From Burkholderia sp. Bp9143 (lineage in GTDB: Bacteria > Pseudomonadota > Gammaproteobacteria > Burkholderiales > Burkholderiaceae): a DNA stretch of 64,000 nucleotides. The translations under genes and the position numbers were made by a program. Where the stretch lies: assembly GCF_003853645.1 (NCBI RefSeq), contig NZ_QTPO01000005.1, positions 62,001 through 126,000 on the forward strand, read 5' to 3'. The notes under the pieces are model-generated. The model was not told the DNA's origin, did no database searches, and saw only the letters and a list, made by a program, of their open reading frames with translations. Numbering within the stretch: position 1 is the stretch's first letter; each line of letters starts with the position of its first letter. Of this stretch, positions 28,455-37,138 are shown piece after piece.

Positions 28455-29375
28455 ATGGACTACATCGACAAGCTGCGGATCTTCCGGTCGGTGGTGGAAA
28501 CGCGCAGCTTCACGCGCGCCGCCGACATGCACGGCCTCGCGCGGCCGGTCGTGTCGCGGGCGGTCGCGGATCTGGAGGCGCGCTTCGGCAGCCGCCTGCT
28601 GCACCGGACCACGCGCCAGGTCTCGCTGACCGAAACCGCCGAGCGCATCTACGAACGCTGCACGGCCGTGCTCGACGAACTCGACGCGCTGGAAGCGCAG
28701 GCACAGTCGCATACGCGCGAGCCCGAGGGACTGCTGCGCCTCGTTGCGCACACGACAGCCGCGCTGAACCGGCTCGTGCCGCTGATCGCCGGCTTCAAGG
28801 CCGCGCATCCGAAGGTGCGCCTCGACGTCACGCTGACCGAGCGCCCCGTCGATCTCGTCGGCGAAGGCTACGACATCGGCATCGTCGTGCCGTACATGCT
28901 GACGAGCGAGACGACCGTCGTGCGGCTCATCGAACGCATTCCGGTGGTGATCGTCGCGACGCCCGCGTATCTGCGCGCGCATCCGCGTCCCGAGACGCCG
29001 GCCGAACTCGCCGGTCATGCGTTCGTGCCGATGTCGCCGTCGCTGCGCCGGCCCGCGCTGTCGTTCCGCGTCGACGGCGACACGCTGACCGTGCCGTTGA
29101 GCTTCGACATCTCGTCGAACAGCCCCGTCTTCAACCGCGAAATGGTGATGCACGACTTCGGCATCGGCGTGGTGCCGAGAACGCTCGTCGAAGCCGAACT
29201 CGCATCGGGCGCGCTCGTGCAGCTGCTCGAAGACGCCGACCTCGTCGACGCGTTCGTGGAAATCAAGCTCGCTTACGCGAACCGCGCACTGCTGCCCGCG
29301 AAGGTCAAGGCGTTCATCGACTACACGGCCGCGTACTGCGACCGCGCAGGCTGGATTGTTCCGGCCGCGGCCTGA
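28455..29375 (+). CDS. LysR-family regulator between the two MarR genes
   Basis: A 306-residue LysR-type factor of the CrgA/DmlR-like branch, opening MDYIDKLRIFRSVVETRSFTRAADMHGLARPVVSRAV, with a standard inducer domain. GAGGAGAC lies just before the ATG. It is divergent from MarR 1 and is followed by MarR 2 and an efflux operon on the same strand, so its target could be either side. The inducer cannot be read. Confidence 0.85.
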   Translation: MDYIDKLRIFRSVVETRSFTRAADMHGLARPVVSRAVADLEARFGSRLLHRTTRQVSLTETAERIYERCTAVLDELDALEAQAQSHTREPEGLLRLVAHTTAALNRLVPLIAGFKAAHPKVRLDVTLTERPVDLVGEGYDIGIVVPYMLTSETTVVRLIERIPVVIVATPAYLRAHPRPETPAELAGHAFVPMSPSLRRPALSFRVDGDTLTVPLSFDISSNSPVFNREMVMHDFGIGVVPRTLVEAELASGALVQLLEDADLVDAFVEIKLAYANRALLPAKVKAFIDYTAAYCDRAGWIVPAAA

Positions 29376-29473
29376 TCCGGCGCGAGAACGCGCCGTTCGG
29401 CCACCGATTGGTACAGCCACGACACCAATCTGATCCTGCCCCGCCCCTCGCTTCAGGCCGCCCTGCCGCCTAA

Positions 29474-29485
29474 CATGTGCACATG
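29474..29485. promoter_or_regulatory. Palindrome over the MarR 2 start codon
   Basis: CATGTGCACATG is a perfect 12-base palindrome containing the start codon region of MarR 2. The TGCACATGCA word that extends from it resembles the TGCATATGCA element at 28362 and the GTGCATATACAT element at 29957. This suggests autoregulation by a MarR protein. Confidence 0.5.
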
Positions 29486-29914
29486 CACAAGACCACGCTT
29501 ACCGATGACGATTGCTTCGCGGTCCGGCAAGCCGCCCGGCGAATCTCGCAGTTCTATGAGCGCTACCTGTCGCGGGCGGGCGTCACGCCGTCGCAGTACA
29601 GCATTCTCGCGCTGCTGCGGGAGCGCCCGGGCCTGACGATGGCGACGCTGTCGGCGGTGCTGGTGATCGAGCGCACGGCGCTTCTGCGTGCGCTCAAGCC
29701 GCTCGTCGGCGCGGCGCTGGTCGCGGGCCGGATCGAGCCGCGTTGCCGCCGCCAGACGTTCGCGCTGACCGCGCACGGCGAAACGAAGATCGCCGACGCG
29801 CATGTGTACTGGCTCGCCGCCCAGGAAGCGTTCGAGCGGCGGTTCGGGCCGGCCCGGGCGGCCCGCCTCAGAGACGAATTGTTCCGGATCACGCACGACC
29901 TGCCAGAACGCTAA
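29483..29914 (+). CDS. MarR-family regulator 2
   Basis: A 143-residue MarR repressor, paralogous to MarR 1: RQAARRISQFYERYLSRAGVTPSQYSILALL, an IERTALLRALKPL recognition region, and GPARAARLRDELFRI near the end. The start is ATG at 29483 or GTG two codons upstream; both lie within CATGTGCACATG (29474-29485), a perfect 12-base palindrome, so a bound repressor would cover the start codon. The EmrAB-type efflux operon starts 64 bases downstream, which is the usual arrangement for an MprA/EmrR-like repressor. Confidence 0.87.
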   Translation: MHKTTLTDDDCFAVRQAARRISQFYERYLSRAGVTPSQYSILALLRERPGLTMATLSAVLVIERTALLRALKPLVGAALVAGRIEPRCRRQTFALTAHGETKIADAHVYWLAAQEAFERRFGPARAARLRDELFRITHDLPER

Positions 29915-29956
29915 CCCCTTCCCCGATCGGCGACGCGTCGTCGGTCGTTTCAATTA

Positions 29957-29968
29957 GTGCATATACAT
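29957..29968. promoter_or_regulatory. Candidate MarR operator before the efflux operon
   Basis: GTGCATATACAT at 29957-29968 differs at one position from GTGCATATGCAT at 28361-28372. It is 10 bases upstream of the efflux adaptor's ATG, overlapping the leader, in an A+T-rich stretch. Repressor binding here would block expression of the pump. Confidence 0.55.
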
Positions 29969-29978
29969 AGGTGAATCG

Positions 29979-31067
29979 ATGGAAACGACCCAAGCCGCTG
30001 CCTCGCGCGAGGCAGCCACAATCGACCGGCCGGCAAGGCAGCGCCGCGTGCCGTGGATGCGGATCGCGGTGGCCGCCGTCGTCGTCGCGGTCGCGGCCGC
30101 GGCGCTCGACTGGCTGTTCGTGCTGCGCTTCCAGGAAAGCACCGACGATGCGTACGTCGGCGGCGACGTCACGGTGCTCGCGCCGAAGGTGAACGGGTTC
30201 GTCGACCGGATTCTCGTGACCGACAACCAGCGCGTGAAGGTCGGCGACGTGCTCGTGCGGCTCGATGCGCGCGACTACGATGCGAAGCTCGCGCAGGCGA
30301 GCGCGGAAGTCGACAGCGCGCGCTCCGCGGTGGCCGAACTCGAAGCGAAGCAGCAACTTCAATACGCGGTGATCGGCCAGCATGCGGCGGACAGGAATGC
30401 GTCGTCGGCCGAGCTCACGCGTGCGTCGTCCGACCGCGTGCGCTACCGCGAGCTCGTGAAATCCGATGCGGTGTCGAACCAGATCGTCGAACGCGCGGAC
30501 GCCGACTATTCGAAGGCGGATGCGGCCGTCGCGCGCAGCGACGCCGCCTTGCTCGCGTCCAAGCGGCAACTCGACGTGCTCGGCGCGCAGCTCGCCGATG
30601 CGCGTGCCCGCGTGAACACGGCGCTTGCCGCGCAACGCGTCGCGGCGCTCAACGTCGAGTACACGACGATCCGCTCGCCGGTCGACGGTTACGTCGGCAA
30701 CCGCACGGGCCGCGTCGGGATGCTCGCGAACGTCGGCGTGCCGCTGCTGACGGTCGTGCCCGCGTCGGGGCTGTGGATCGATGCGAACTTCAAGGAGGAC
30801 CAGTTGCGCAAGATGCGGGCGGGCGATCGCGTCGACGTCGCGCTCGATGCGTCGAGCACGCGCCTGCATGGCCGCGTCGACAGCCTCGCGCCGGCAACCG
30901 GCGCGACCTTCAGCGTGCTGCCGCCCGAGAACGCGACCGGCAACTTCACGAAGATCGTCCAGCGCGTGCCGGTGCGCGTGCATCTCGATCCGCAACCGGG
31001 CATCGAGCACGTGCTGCGCCCGGGCCTCTCCGCGGTCGTGATCGTGCACACCGACCACGCGAACTGA
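29979..31067 (+). CDS. EmrA/HlyD-type membrane fusion protein
   Basis: A 362-residue periplasmic adaptor of a tripartite drug efflux pump. A single anchor helix spans about residues 28-48 (IAVAAVVVAVAAAALDWLFV). It is followed by the barrel-sandwich half TDDAYVGGDVTVLAPKVNGFV, a coiled-coil hairpin (about 105-205), the return half YTTIRSPVDGYVGNRTGRVGML and a beta-barrel with WIDANFKEDQLRKMRAGD. It heads a three-gene operon with the MFS pump 13 bases downstream. GGTGA lies before its ATG. Confidence 0.92.
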   Translation: METTQAAASREAATIDRPARQRRVPWMRIAVAAVVVAVAAAALDWLFVLRFQESTDDAYVGGDVTVLAPKVNGFVDRILVTDNQRVKVGDVLVRLDARDYDAKLAQASAEVDSARSAVAELEAKQQLQYAVIGQHAADRNASSAELTRASSDRVRYRELVKSDAVSNQIVERADADYSKADAAVARSDAALLASKRQLDVLGAQLADARARVNTALAAQRVAALNVEYTTIRSPVDGYVGNRTGRVGMLANVGVPLLTVVPASGLWIDANFKEDQLRKMRAGDRVDVALDASSTRLHGRVDSLAPATGATFSVLPPENATGNFTKIVQRVPVRVHLDPQPGIEHVLRPGLSAVVIVHTDHAN

Positions 31068-31080
31068 ACGGGAGCCGACG

Positions 31081-32655
31081 ATGACCACCGCGTTTTCCGG
31101 CGACCCCGCGTCGCAACCGACGAAGCAGCGCGTCTTCGCGTTCGCGCTGATGTGCGTCGGCTTCTTCATGGCGACGCTCGACATTCAGATCGTCGCGTCG
31201 TCGCTGCGCGACATCGGCGGCGGCCTGTCCGCCAGCCAGGACGAGCTGTCGTGGGTGCAGACGGCCTACCTGATCGCCGAGATCATCGTGATCCCGATGT
31301 CGGGCTGGCTGTCGAAGGTGATGTCGACGCGCTGGCTGTTCGTCGCGTCGGCCGTCGGCTTCACGATCACGAGCATGCTGTGCGGGCTCGCGTGGGACAT
31401 CAACTCGATGATCCTGTTCCGCGGGCTGCAGGGCGCGCTGGGCGCGGCGATGATCCCGACCGTGTTCACGACCGCGTTCGTGCTGTTCCCGGGCAAGCAG
31501 CGGCTGATCGCGTCGACGACGATCGGTGCGCTGGCGTCGCTCGCGCCGGCGATCGGGCCGGTGATCGGCGGCTGGATCACCGATCAATGGTCGTGGCACT
31601 GGCTGTTCTACCTGAACCTCGTGCCGGGCATCGCGGTGGCCGTGCTGGTGCCGCGCTACGTACACATCGACGAGCCGGACCTGAGCCTCATCAAGCGCGG
31701 CGACTATCTCGGCATCGCGCTGATGTCGGGCTTCCTCGGCTGCCTCGAATACGTGCTGGAGGAAGGCCCGCGCAAGAACTGGTTCAGCGACGACGCGATC
31801 GTCATCTGCGCGTGGATCTCCGGCATCTGCGGCTTCCTGTTCATCGTGCATGCACTGACCGCCGACGATCCGGTCGTCGACCTGCGCGCACTCGCCGTGC
31901 GCAACTTCGGGATCGGCAGCCTGCTGTCGTTCGTGACGGGCATCGGGATCTTCGTGACGGTGTTCCTCACGCCGCTGTTTCTTGCCCAGGTGCGTGCCTT
32001 CAGTTCGCTGCAGATCGGCATCGCGCTGCTGTCGGTCGGCGCGTTCCAGCTGCTCGCGCTCTGCGCGTATGCCTTCGCCGCGCGCTACTTCAGCATGCGA
32101 GCGCTGCTCGTGTTCGGGCTCATCTGCTTCGGCCTCGGCTGCTACCTGTACACGCCGATCACGCACGACTGGGGCTGGCGGGAACTGCTGCTGCCGCAGG
32201 CGCTGCGCGGCATCGGCCAGCAGTTCAGCGTGCCGCCGATCGTGACGATGGCGCTCGGCTCGCTGCCGCAGTCGCGGCTGAAATCGGCGAGCGGCCTGTT
32301 CAACCTGATGCGCAACCTCGGCGGTGCGATCGGCATCGCGGTGAGCGCGACGATGCTCAACGACCGGCTGAACTTCCACTACCTGCGCCTGAACGAGCAC
32401 GTGAGCGCCGGCGAGCCGCAAGTCGCGTCGCTGCTCGACCGCCAGGCCGCGTACTGGACCTCGGTGGCCGGCGACACGCTGGATACCGCGCAGGCCGGCC
32501 TCGCGAACCTGCACCGCCTGATCTATCGCGAAGCGCTGACGCTCACCTACGCGGATGCGTACTACGCGCTGTCGCTGTGCTTCGTCGTCGCACTGATCGC
32601 CGTCGCGTTTTCCCGCCCCATCACCCTGAACGCGCCGCCGCCGGACGCGCACTGA
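31081..32655 (+). CDS. EmrB-type MFS transporter, DHA2 family
   Basis: A 524-residue drug:H+ antiporter of the 14-helix DHA2 family. It opens with a short cytoplasmic tail and FALMCVGFFMATLDIQIVASSL, the first helix with the LDIQIV variant of the family motif. The motif-C-like stretch LAPAIGPVIGGWITDQWSWHWLFYLNLVPG near residue 158 is diagnostic for EmrB. It lies between the adaptor and the outer-membrane channel, gaps of 13 and 10 bases. Substrates are probably hydrophobic or aromatic compounds but cannot be specified. Confidence 0.93.
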   Translation: MTTAFSGDPASQPTKQRVFAFALMCVGFFMATLDIQIVASSLRDIGGGLSASQDELSWVQTAYLIAEIIVIPMSGWLSKVMSTRWLFVASAVGFTITSMLCGLAWDINSMILFRGLQGALGAAMIPTVFTTAFVLFPGKQRLIASTTIGALASLAPAIGPVIGGWITDQWSWHWLFYLNLVPGIAVAVLVPRYVHIDEPDLSLIKRGDYLGIALMSGFLGCLEYVLEEGPRKNWFSDDAIVICAWISGICGFLFIVHALTADDPVVDLRALAVRNFGIGSLLSFVTGIGIFVTVFLTPLFLAQVRAFSSLQIGIALLSVGAFQLLALCAYAFAARYFSMRALLVFGLICFGLGCYLYTPITHDWGWRELLLPQALRGIGQQFSVPPIVTMALGSLPQSRLKSASGLFNLMRNLGGAIGIAVSATMLNDRLNFHYLRLNEHVSAGEPQVASLLDRQAAYWTSVAGDTLDTAQAGLANLHRLIYREALTLTYADAYYALSLCFVVALIAVAFSRPITLNAPPPDAH

Positions 32656-32665
32656 GACCCTCATC

Positions 32666-34108
32666 ATGAAAAAGCTACTCGTCGCCCTCGCCGTCAGCGC
32701 GTTCGCCGCCGGCTGCGCGGTGCAGCCCGCGCAACATCCCGCGCTGCACGATTCCGTTCAATCGCTCGCGCCGGCCGCATGGGACACCGACGTGCCGCGC
32801 GCGGACATTGACGCCGCCGCATGGTGGGCGCAGTTCCACGATCCCGTGCTCGACCGGCTGATCGCGACCGTGCTCGACGGCAACCTCGATCTGCAGGCCG
32901 CCGCCGAACGCGTGAAGCAGGCGCAGGCGCTGACCGTGCAGAAGCGCGCGGTGCTGCTGCCCGAACTCGACGCGACCGCGCATGCGGCCGACGCGCGCCA
33001 GAACACGCCGCCGCCGCTCGGCTATGTGCGGCAGGCCGGCGCGGGGCTCGCGCTAAGCTGGTCGCCGGACGTGTTCGGCGGCGAACGGCTCGACCTGCTG
33101 GCCGCGCAGGCCGAGCTGGTCGGGCAACAGCATGCGGAAGACGCGATGCGGCTCGCGCTCGCGGCCGATGCGGCCTCCGCCTATGTCGACCTGCGCTGGG
33201 CGCAGCAGGAACTTAAAATCCTGCAGGACAACGCGGCGATCCGTCAGCATGCACTCGAACTCACGCGCAAGCGGCAGGCGTTCGGGCTGTCGACGGAACT
33301 CGACGTCACGCGCGCGCAGAACCAGCTCGATGCGCTCGAAGCGCGGATTCCGCCGACGCAGGCGCAGATCGCGCATCAGCTCAACCTGATCGCCGTGTAT
33401 TCGGGACGCACGCCCGAGTCGGTCGACCGGCTCGTGCTCGCGCAGGCCGGCGCGATTCCGGCGCCGCCGGCCGGGTCGCCCGCCACGCTGCCTTCGCAGG
33501 CGCTGCTGCGGCGGCCGGACGTGCTGACCGCTTACGCACAGGTCGAGCGGCGCGCGGCGCAGGTCGGTGTCGCGAAGGCCGAGCGGTATCCGAAGTTCTC
33601 GCTGAACCTGACGGACGGGATTCTGGCAGCGTCGTATCTCGGGTTGCCGACGCTGACCGACAACCTGTTCAGCGCGGCGCTGAGCGCGGCGAGCCCGATC
33701 TTCAACGCGGGGCGGATCACGGCCGACATCACCCAGAGCGAAAGCCGGATGCGCGAGTCGGAACTCGGGTTGCGGCAGACGATGCTGCAGGCGCTGCGGG
33801 AAGTCGAGGATGCGCGTGCGAACCTCGTCAGCAGCGATGAAGCGACGCGGCGGCTCGACAGCGCGCTCGCGGCATCGGACAAGGCGCTCGGGCTGGCGAA
33901 CCAGCTCTACAAGGGCGGCGCGACGGATTTTCTCGACGTGCTGTCGGCGCAGGAGGTGTATCTGCGGGATTCGGATGCGCTCAATCAGGTCAAGCGCGAG
34001 CATGCGCTGGCGGCGGTCGCGTTGTATCGGTCGCTCGGGGGTGGGTGGAGCAGGAACGACGCGGCGGGCGGGACGGAGGCCGTGGCTGTCGCTGCCGCGA
34101 AGAACTGA
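32666..34108 (+). CDS. Outer-membrane efflux lipoprotein, NodT/OprM family
   Basis: A 480-residue TolC-like channel. The N-terminus MKKLLVALAVSAFAAGC ends in a lipobox with Cys17 as the lipidation site. Two repeats of the OEP domain follow; visible parts are DPVLDRLIATVLDGNLDLQAAAERVKQA, LALSWSPDVFGGERLDLLAAQ, ALLRRPDVLTAYAQVERRAAQVGVAKAERYP and AQEVYLRDSDALNQVKREHALAAVALYRSLGGGW. It completes the tripartite pump and is co-transcribed with the adaptor and MFS genes. Confidence 0.92.
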   Translation: MKKLLVALAVSAFAAGCAVQPAQHPALHDSVQSLAPAAWDTDVPRADIDAAAWWAQFHDPVLDRLIATVLDGNLDLQAAAERVKQAQALTVQKRAVLLPELDATAHAADARQNTPPPLGYVRQAGAGLALSWSPDVFGGERLDLLAAQAELVGQQHAEDAMRLALAADAASAYVDLRWAQQELKILQDNAAIRQHALELTRKRQAFGLSTELDVTRAQNQLDALEARIPPTQAQIAHQLNLIAVYSGRTPESVDRLVLAQAGAIPAPPAGSPATLPSQALLRRPDVLTAYAQVERRAAQVGVAKAERYPKFSLNLTDGILAASYLGLPTLTDNLFSAALSAASPIFNAGRITADITQSESRMRESELGLRQTMLQALREVEDARANLVSSDEATRRLDSALAASDKALGLANQLYKGGATDFLDVLSAQEVYLRDSDALNQVKREHALAAVALYRSLGGGWSRNDAAGGTEAVAVAAAKN

Positions 34109-34172
34109 CTGCGGCCGCCATGCGACGCCGGCTCCATTGTCCGTGTGTACAGGGCGCCCGCGTACGGCTCGG

Positions 34173-34667
34173 TCAGCCGGCGTCGGGCCAGCGGTATCCG
34201 ATCACCTCGCTCACCGGATACGCGAGTTCGCGCACCTCTTCAAGCTGATTGCCGCCGAACAGGTGCACGTGGTCGTCGTCGTGACGCAGATAGAACCCGA
34301 CGTGCCCCTTCCAGCTCGCGGGGTCGTCGCGCGTCAGGATCGCGATACAGCCGTACTCCGGACGCGCCAGCGGCCGCCCCCATTCGAGCCACGAACGCGC
34401 GAGCGCCGAGCCCGTGCCGCGGATGCCCGCATGCGCCATGCACCAGTTGACGAACGACGAGCACCACGAAATCTTGTCGTCGTAGCCGACGAGATTCGTG
34501 TGGTTGTTGTATTCGACGATGCGCGGATTGATGCTGCCGTGCGGGAAGCGGCGAATGCCCAGTTCGGCCAGTGCGACGGGCATCCACGGCGGAAGGCCGG
34601 CTGGCGGGTTGCCCTCGGGGTTCGATCGGATCACGACGGTCTCGATGGAATGCGGGTGGAATGTCAC
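34173..34667 (-). CDS. CHAP-like TIGR02594-type protein
   Basis: A 164-residue protein resembling the TIGR02594 family, whose members have a papain-like CHAP fold often tied to peptidoglycan hydrolysis. Cysteine candidate is in ISWCSSFVNWCMAHAG, with a His in WKGHVGFYLRHD and an Asn in LFGGNQ. It has no signal peptide, so export would need another route or the protein acts in the cytoplasm. The only start giving the full frame is GTG at 34667; ATG starts within the frame would remove the N-terminus. It is convergent with the efflux operon and divergent from the LysR gene. Confidence 0.7.
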   Translation of the reverse strand: MTFHPHSIETVVIRSNPEGNPPAGLPPWMPVALAELGIRRFPHGSINPRIVEYNNHTNLVGYDDKISWCSSFVNWCMAHAGIRGTGSALARSWLEWGRPLARPEYGCIAILTRDDPASWKGHVGFYLRHDDDHVHLFGGNQLEEVRELAYPVSEVIGYRWPDAG

Positions 34668-34774
34668 TCAATCTTCGCACGAATACGGCCAGCCGGCAGT
34701 GCCTTTTCCGGCATGCGATCTCGGGCTCGTACGCCCGTATCATGTCGGCAGCGACCTCGACCTTTACGCCCGCC

Positions 34775-35686
34775 ATGCGCATCACGCCCCTGCCGCCCCT
34801 TCAGTGCCTCGTCGCGTTCGAAGCCGCCGTGCGGCATGCGAGCTTCACGAAGGCCGCCGCCGAACTGCACCTGACGCAAAGCGCGATCAGCCGCCAGATC
34901 CAGCAGCTCGAGGAATTCCTCGGCCGCTCGCTGTTCGTCCGCGAACACCGCTCGCTGCGGCTGACGATCGCCGGCGAGCAATACGCGGCGCAGGTTCATC
35001 ACCTGCTCACCCAATGCGCGGAAGCCACGCACGACGTGATGAAGCCGTACGGCGATCTCGAACTGACGATCGCCTGCTCGTCCGGTGTCGCGCTGCTGTG
35101 GCTCACGCCGCGCCTGCCGGCGTTCCGCGCCGCGTATCCGAACATCAAGCTGCGCCTGATCGTGCGCGACGGCCTGGCGTCGATGTCGCCCGCGGAATTC
35201 GACGTCGGCGTCTACTACGTGCGCCAGCAGGCGCCGGCCGAATACACGGCGCGCCGCCTGTTCGACGAGGAAGTCTTCCCCGTCTGCGCGCCGGGCTACC
35301 TGGCCGGCCGCGCGCTGAGCGCGGCCGACCTCGCCAACGAGACGCTGCTGCGCCTCGAGGACGGCCAGCGCCAGTGGATGTCGTGGTCCGAATGGTTCGA
35401 CATGAACGACGTCGACCGGCAGAAGGCGCAGCCGCAGGACATCACGATCAACTCGTATCCGCAGATCGTGCAGATGACCATCCTCGGCCAGGGCGTGTCG
35501 CTCGGCTGGCGCTACATGATCGACGCGTGCATCGAGGCCGGCCTGCTCGTGCGCGTGACGGAGGCGTCCGCGAGCCACGGCGGCGGCTACTACGTGATCT
35601 CGCCGAACGACCGCGCGCAGAACCAGGCGGCGCGGCTGTTTTCGCGCTGGCTGTTCGAACAGGCGGACCAGCAGACCGCGCCGTAA
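34775..35686 (+). CDS. LysR-family regulator, GcvA-like
   Basis: A 303-residue LysR-type factor of the GcvA branch. It opens MRITPLPPLQCLVAFEAAVRHASFTKAAAELHLTQSAISRQIQQLE, the typical P-P-L start and HTH. An in-frame ATG at 34742 would add 11 residues. The MFS transporter and amidohydrolase genes downstream on the same strand are likely targets. A strong hairpin follows the stop codon. Confidence 0.87.
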   Translation: MRITPLPPLQCLVAFEAAVRHASFTKAAAELHLTQSAISRQIQQLEEFLGRSLFVREHRSLRLTIAGEQYAAQVHHLLTQCAEATHDVMKPYGDLELTIACSSGVALLWLTPRLPAFRAAYPNIKLRLIVRDGLASMSPAEFDVGVYYVRQQAPAEYTARRLFDEEVFPVCAPGYLAGRALSAADLANETLLRLEDGQRQWMSWSEWFDMNDVDRQKAQPQDITINSYPQIVQMTILGQGVSLGWRYMIDACIEAGLLVRVTEASASHGGGYYVISPNDRAQNQAARLFSRWLFEQADQQTAP

Positions 35687-35693
35687 ACACGAT

Positions 35694-35712
35694 GCATGCG
35701 CTGGGCGCATGC
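35694..35712. terminator. Hairpin after the LysR gene
   Basis: GCATGCGC (35694-35701), a 3-base loop TGG, and GCGCATGC (35705-35712) form a perfect 8-base-pair stem beginning 7 bases after the regulator stop, followed by an A+T-rich run. It probably ends the regulator transcript, separating it from the transporter gene, which starts at 35810. Confidence 0.5.
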
Positions 35713-35809
35713 GTGCATGCAAATCTTTCGTTTCAGAAAAAAAACCGGTCGTCCTTAGCATGGGGTTCACGCGGGACACCCGTCCCGTCTTCTGACAAAG
35801 GAAGAGACC

Positions 35810-37126
35810 ATGCAAGGAACGCTTTCCCCGCGCGCCGCGCATTCCGTCGATGCGGCCACGCAGCAGCGCCGCCGCGCCATCGTCGCGACCGTGATCGGCA
35901 ACGGCCTCGAATGGTTCGACTTCACCGTCTACAGCTTCTTCGCGGTGATCATCGCGAAGCTGTTCTTCCCGACCGGCAACGAGCTGACGTCGGTGCTGCT
36001 CACCGTCGCGACGTTCGGCGTCGGCTTCTTCATGCGGCCGGTGGGCGGCATCGTGCTCGGCGTCTACGCGGACAAGGTCGGGCGCAAGGCCGCGCTGTCG
36101 CTGACGATCCTGTTGATGGCGTTCGGCACCGCGCTGATCGGGCTCGCGCCGACCTACGAGCAGGCCGGCATCGCCGCGCCGCTGCTGATCGTCGTCGCGC
36201 GGCTGCTGCAAGGCTTCTCCGCCGGCGGCGAAATGGGCGGCGCAACCGCCTTCCTCACCGAATACGCGCCGCCGGAGAAGCGCGCGTACTACTCGAGCTG
36301 GATCCAGTCGAGCATCGGCTTCGCGGTGCTGCTCGGTGCCGCGACCGGCACGTTCGTCACGACGTCGCTCGACGCGCAGGCGCTGCACACCTGGGGCTGG
36401 CGCGTGCCGTTCCTGCTCGGCATCGTCGTCGGGCCGGTCGGCTATTTCATCCGCAGCCATCTCGACGAAACGCCCGCGTTCAGCGCCGTCGAGGCGCAGG
36501 TGAAGGAGAGCTCGCCGCTGAAGGAAGTGCTGTCCGCCTACCCGCGCGAGACGTTCGCAAGCTTCTCGATGGTGATCCTGTGGACGGTCTGCACGTACGT
36601 GCTGCTGTTCTACATGCCGACCTATTCGGTGCGTACGCTGCACCTGCCGCAGTCGACCGGCTTCGCGGCCGGCATGGTCGGCGGGCTGATGATCATGTGC
36701 TGCTCGCCGATCGTCGGCAAGCTCGCCGACGCGTGGGGCCGGCGCGTGTTCCTGTCCGGTTCGGCGCTCGCGATCCTGGTGCTCGCGTGGCCGATGTTCG
36801 CGTGGATCAACCACGCGCCCGGCTTCACGTCGCTGATCGTGTTCCAGGCGGTGTTCGGCATGCTGATCGCCACCTATACCGGGCCGATTCTCGCGGCGTT
36901 CGCCGAGCTGTTTCCGACCAAGGTGCTGTCGACCGGATTGTCCGTCGCGTACAACTTCGCGGTCACGATCTTCGGCGGGTTCGCGCCGTTCCTCATGACG
37001 TGGCTCATCGCCCGCACGGGCAGCAACATGGCGCCCGCGCTCTACGTGACCATCGCGGCCGCGGTCAGCCTCGTCGGCACGCGCTTCGTGAAGGACGCGC
37101 GACGCAACGCGTCAACGACTCGATAA
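35810..37126 (+). CDS. MFS transporter, metabolite:H+ symporter family
   Basis: A 438-residue MFS protein of the MHS (ProP/KgtP/ShiA) family with about 12 membrane helices. It opens IVATVIGNGLEWFDFTVYSFFAVII, the first-helix signature, and has FFMRPVGGIVLGVYADKVGRKAALSLTI, the conserved loop between helices 2 and 3, and LLQGFSAGGEMGGATAFLTEYAP. Such transporters take up dicarboxylates, betaine, shikimate or similar compounds. The amidohydrolase starts 12 bases after it and probably acts on the imported compound. GGAAGAGACC precedes the ATG. Confidence 0.9.
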   Translation: MQGTLSPRAAHSVDAATQQRRRAIVATVIGNGLEWFDFTVYSFFAVIIAKLFFPTGNELTSVLLTVATFGVGFFMRPVGGIVLGVYADKVGRKAALSLTILLMAFGTALIGLAPTYEQAGIAAPLLIVVARLLQGFSAGGEMGGATAFLTEYAPPEKRAYYSSWIQSSIGFAVLLGAATGTFVTTSLDAQALHTWGWRVPFLLGIVVGPVGYFIRSHLDETPAFSAVEAQVKESSPLKEVLSAYPRETFASFSMVILWTVCTYVLLFYMPTYSVRTLHLPQSTGFAAGMVGGLMIMCCSPIVGKLADAWGRRVFLSGSALAILVLAWPMFAWINHAPGFTSLIVFQAVFGMLIATYTGPILAAFAELFPTKVLSTGLSVAYNFAVTIFGGFAPFLMTWLIARTGSNMAPALYVTIAAAVSLVGTRFVKDARRNASTTR

Positions 37127-37138
37127 GGATATTTCTCC

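Noticed and set aside
34664-36814. Long minus-strand open frame opposite the LysR and MFS genes
   Set aside because: Composition is His/Arg/Glu-rich and without domains; the plus strand encodes a clear LysR regulator and MFS transporter.
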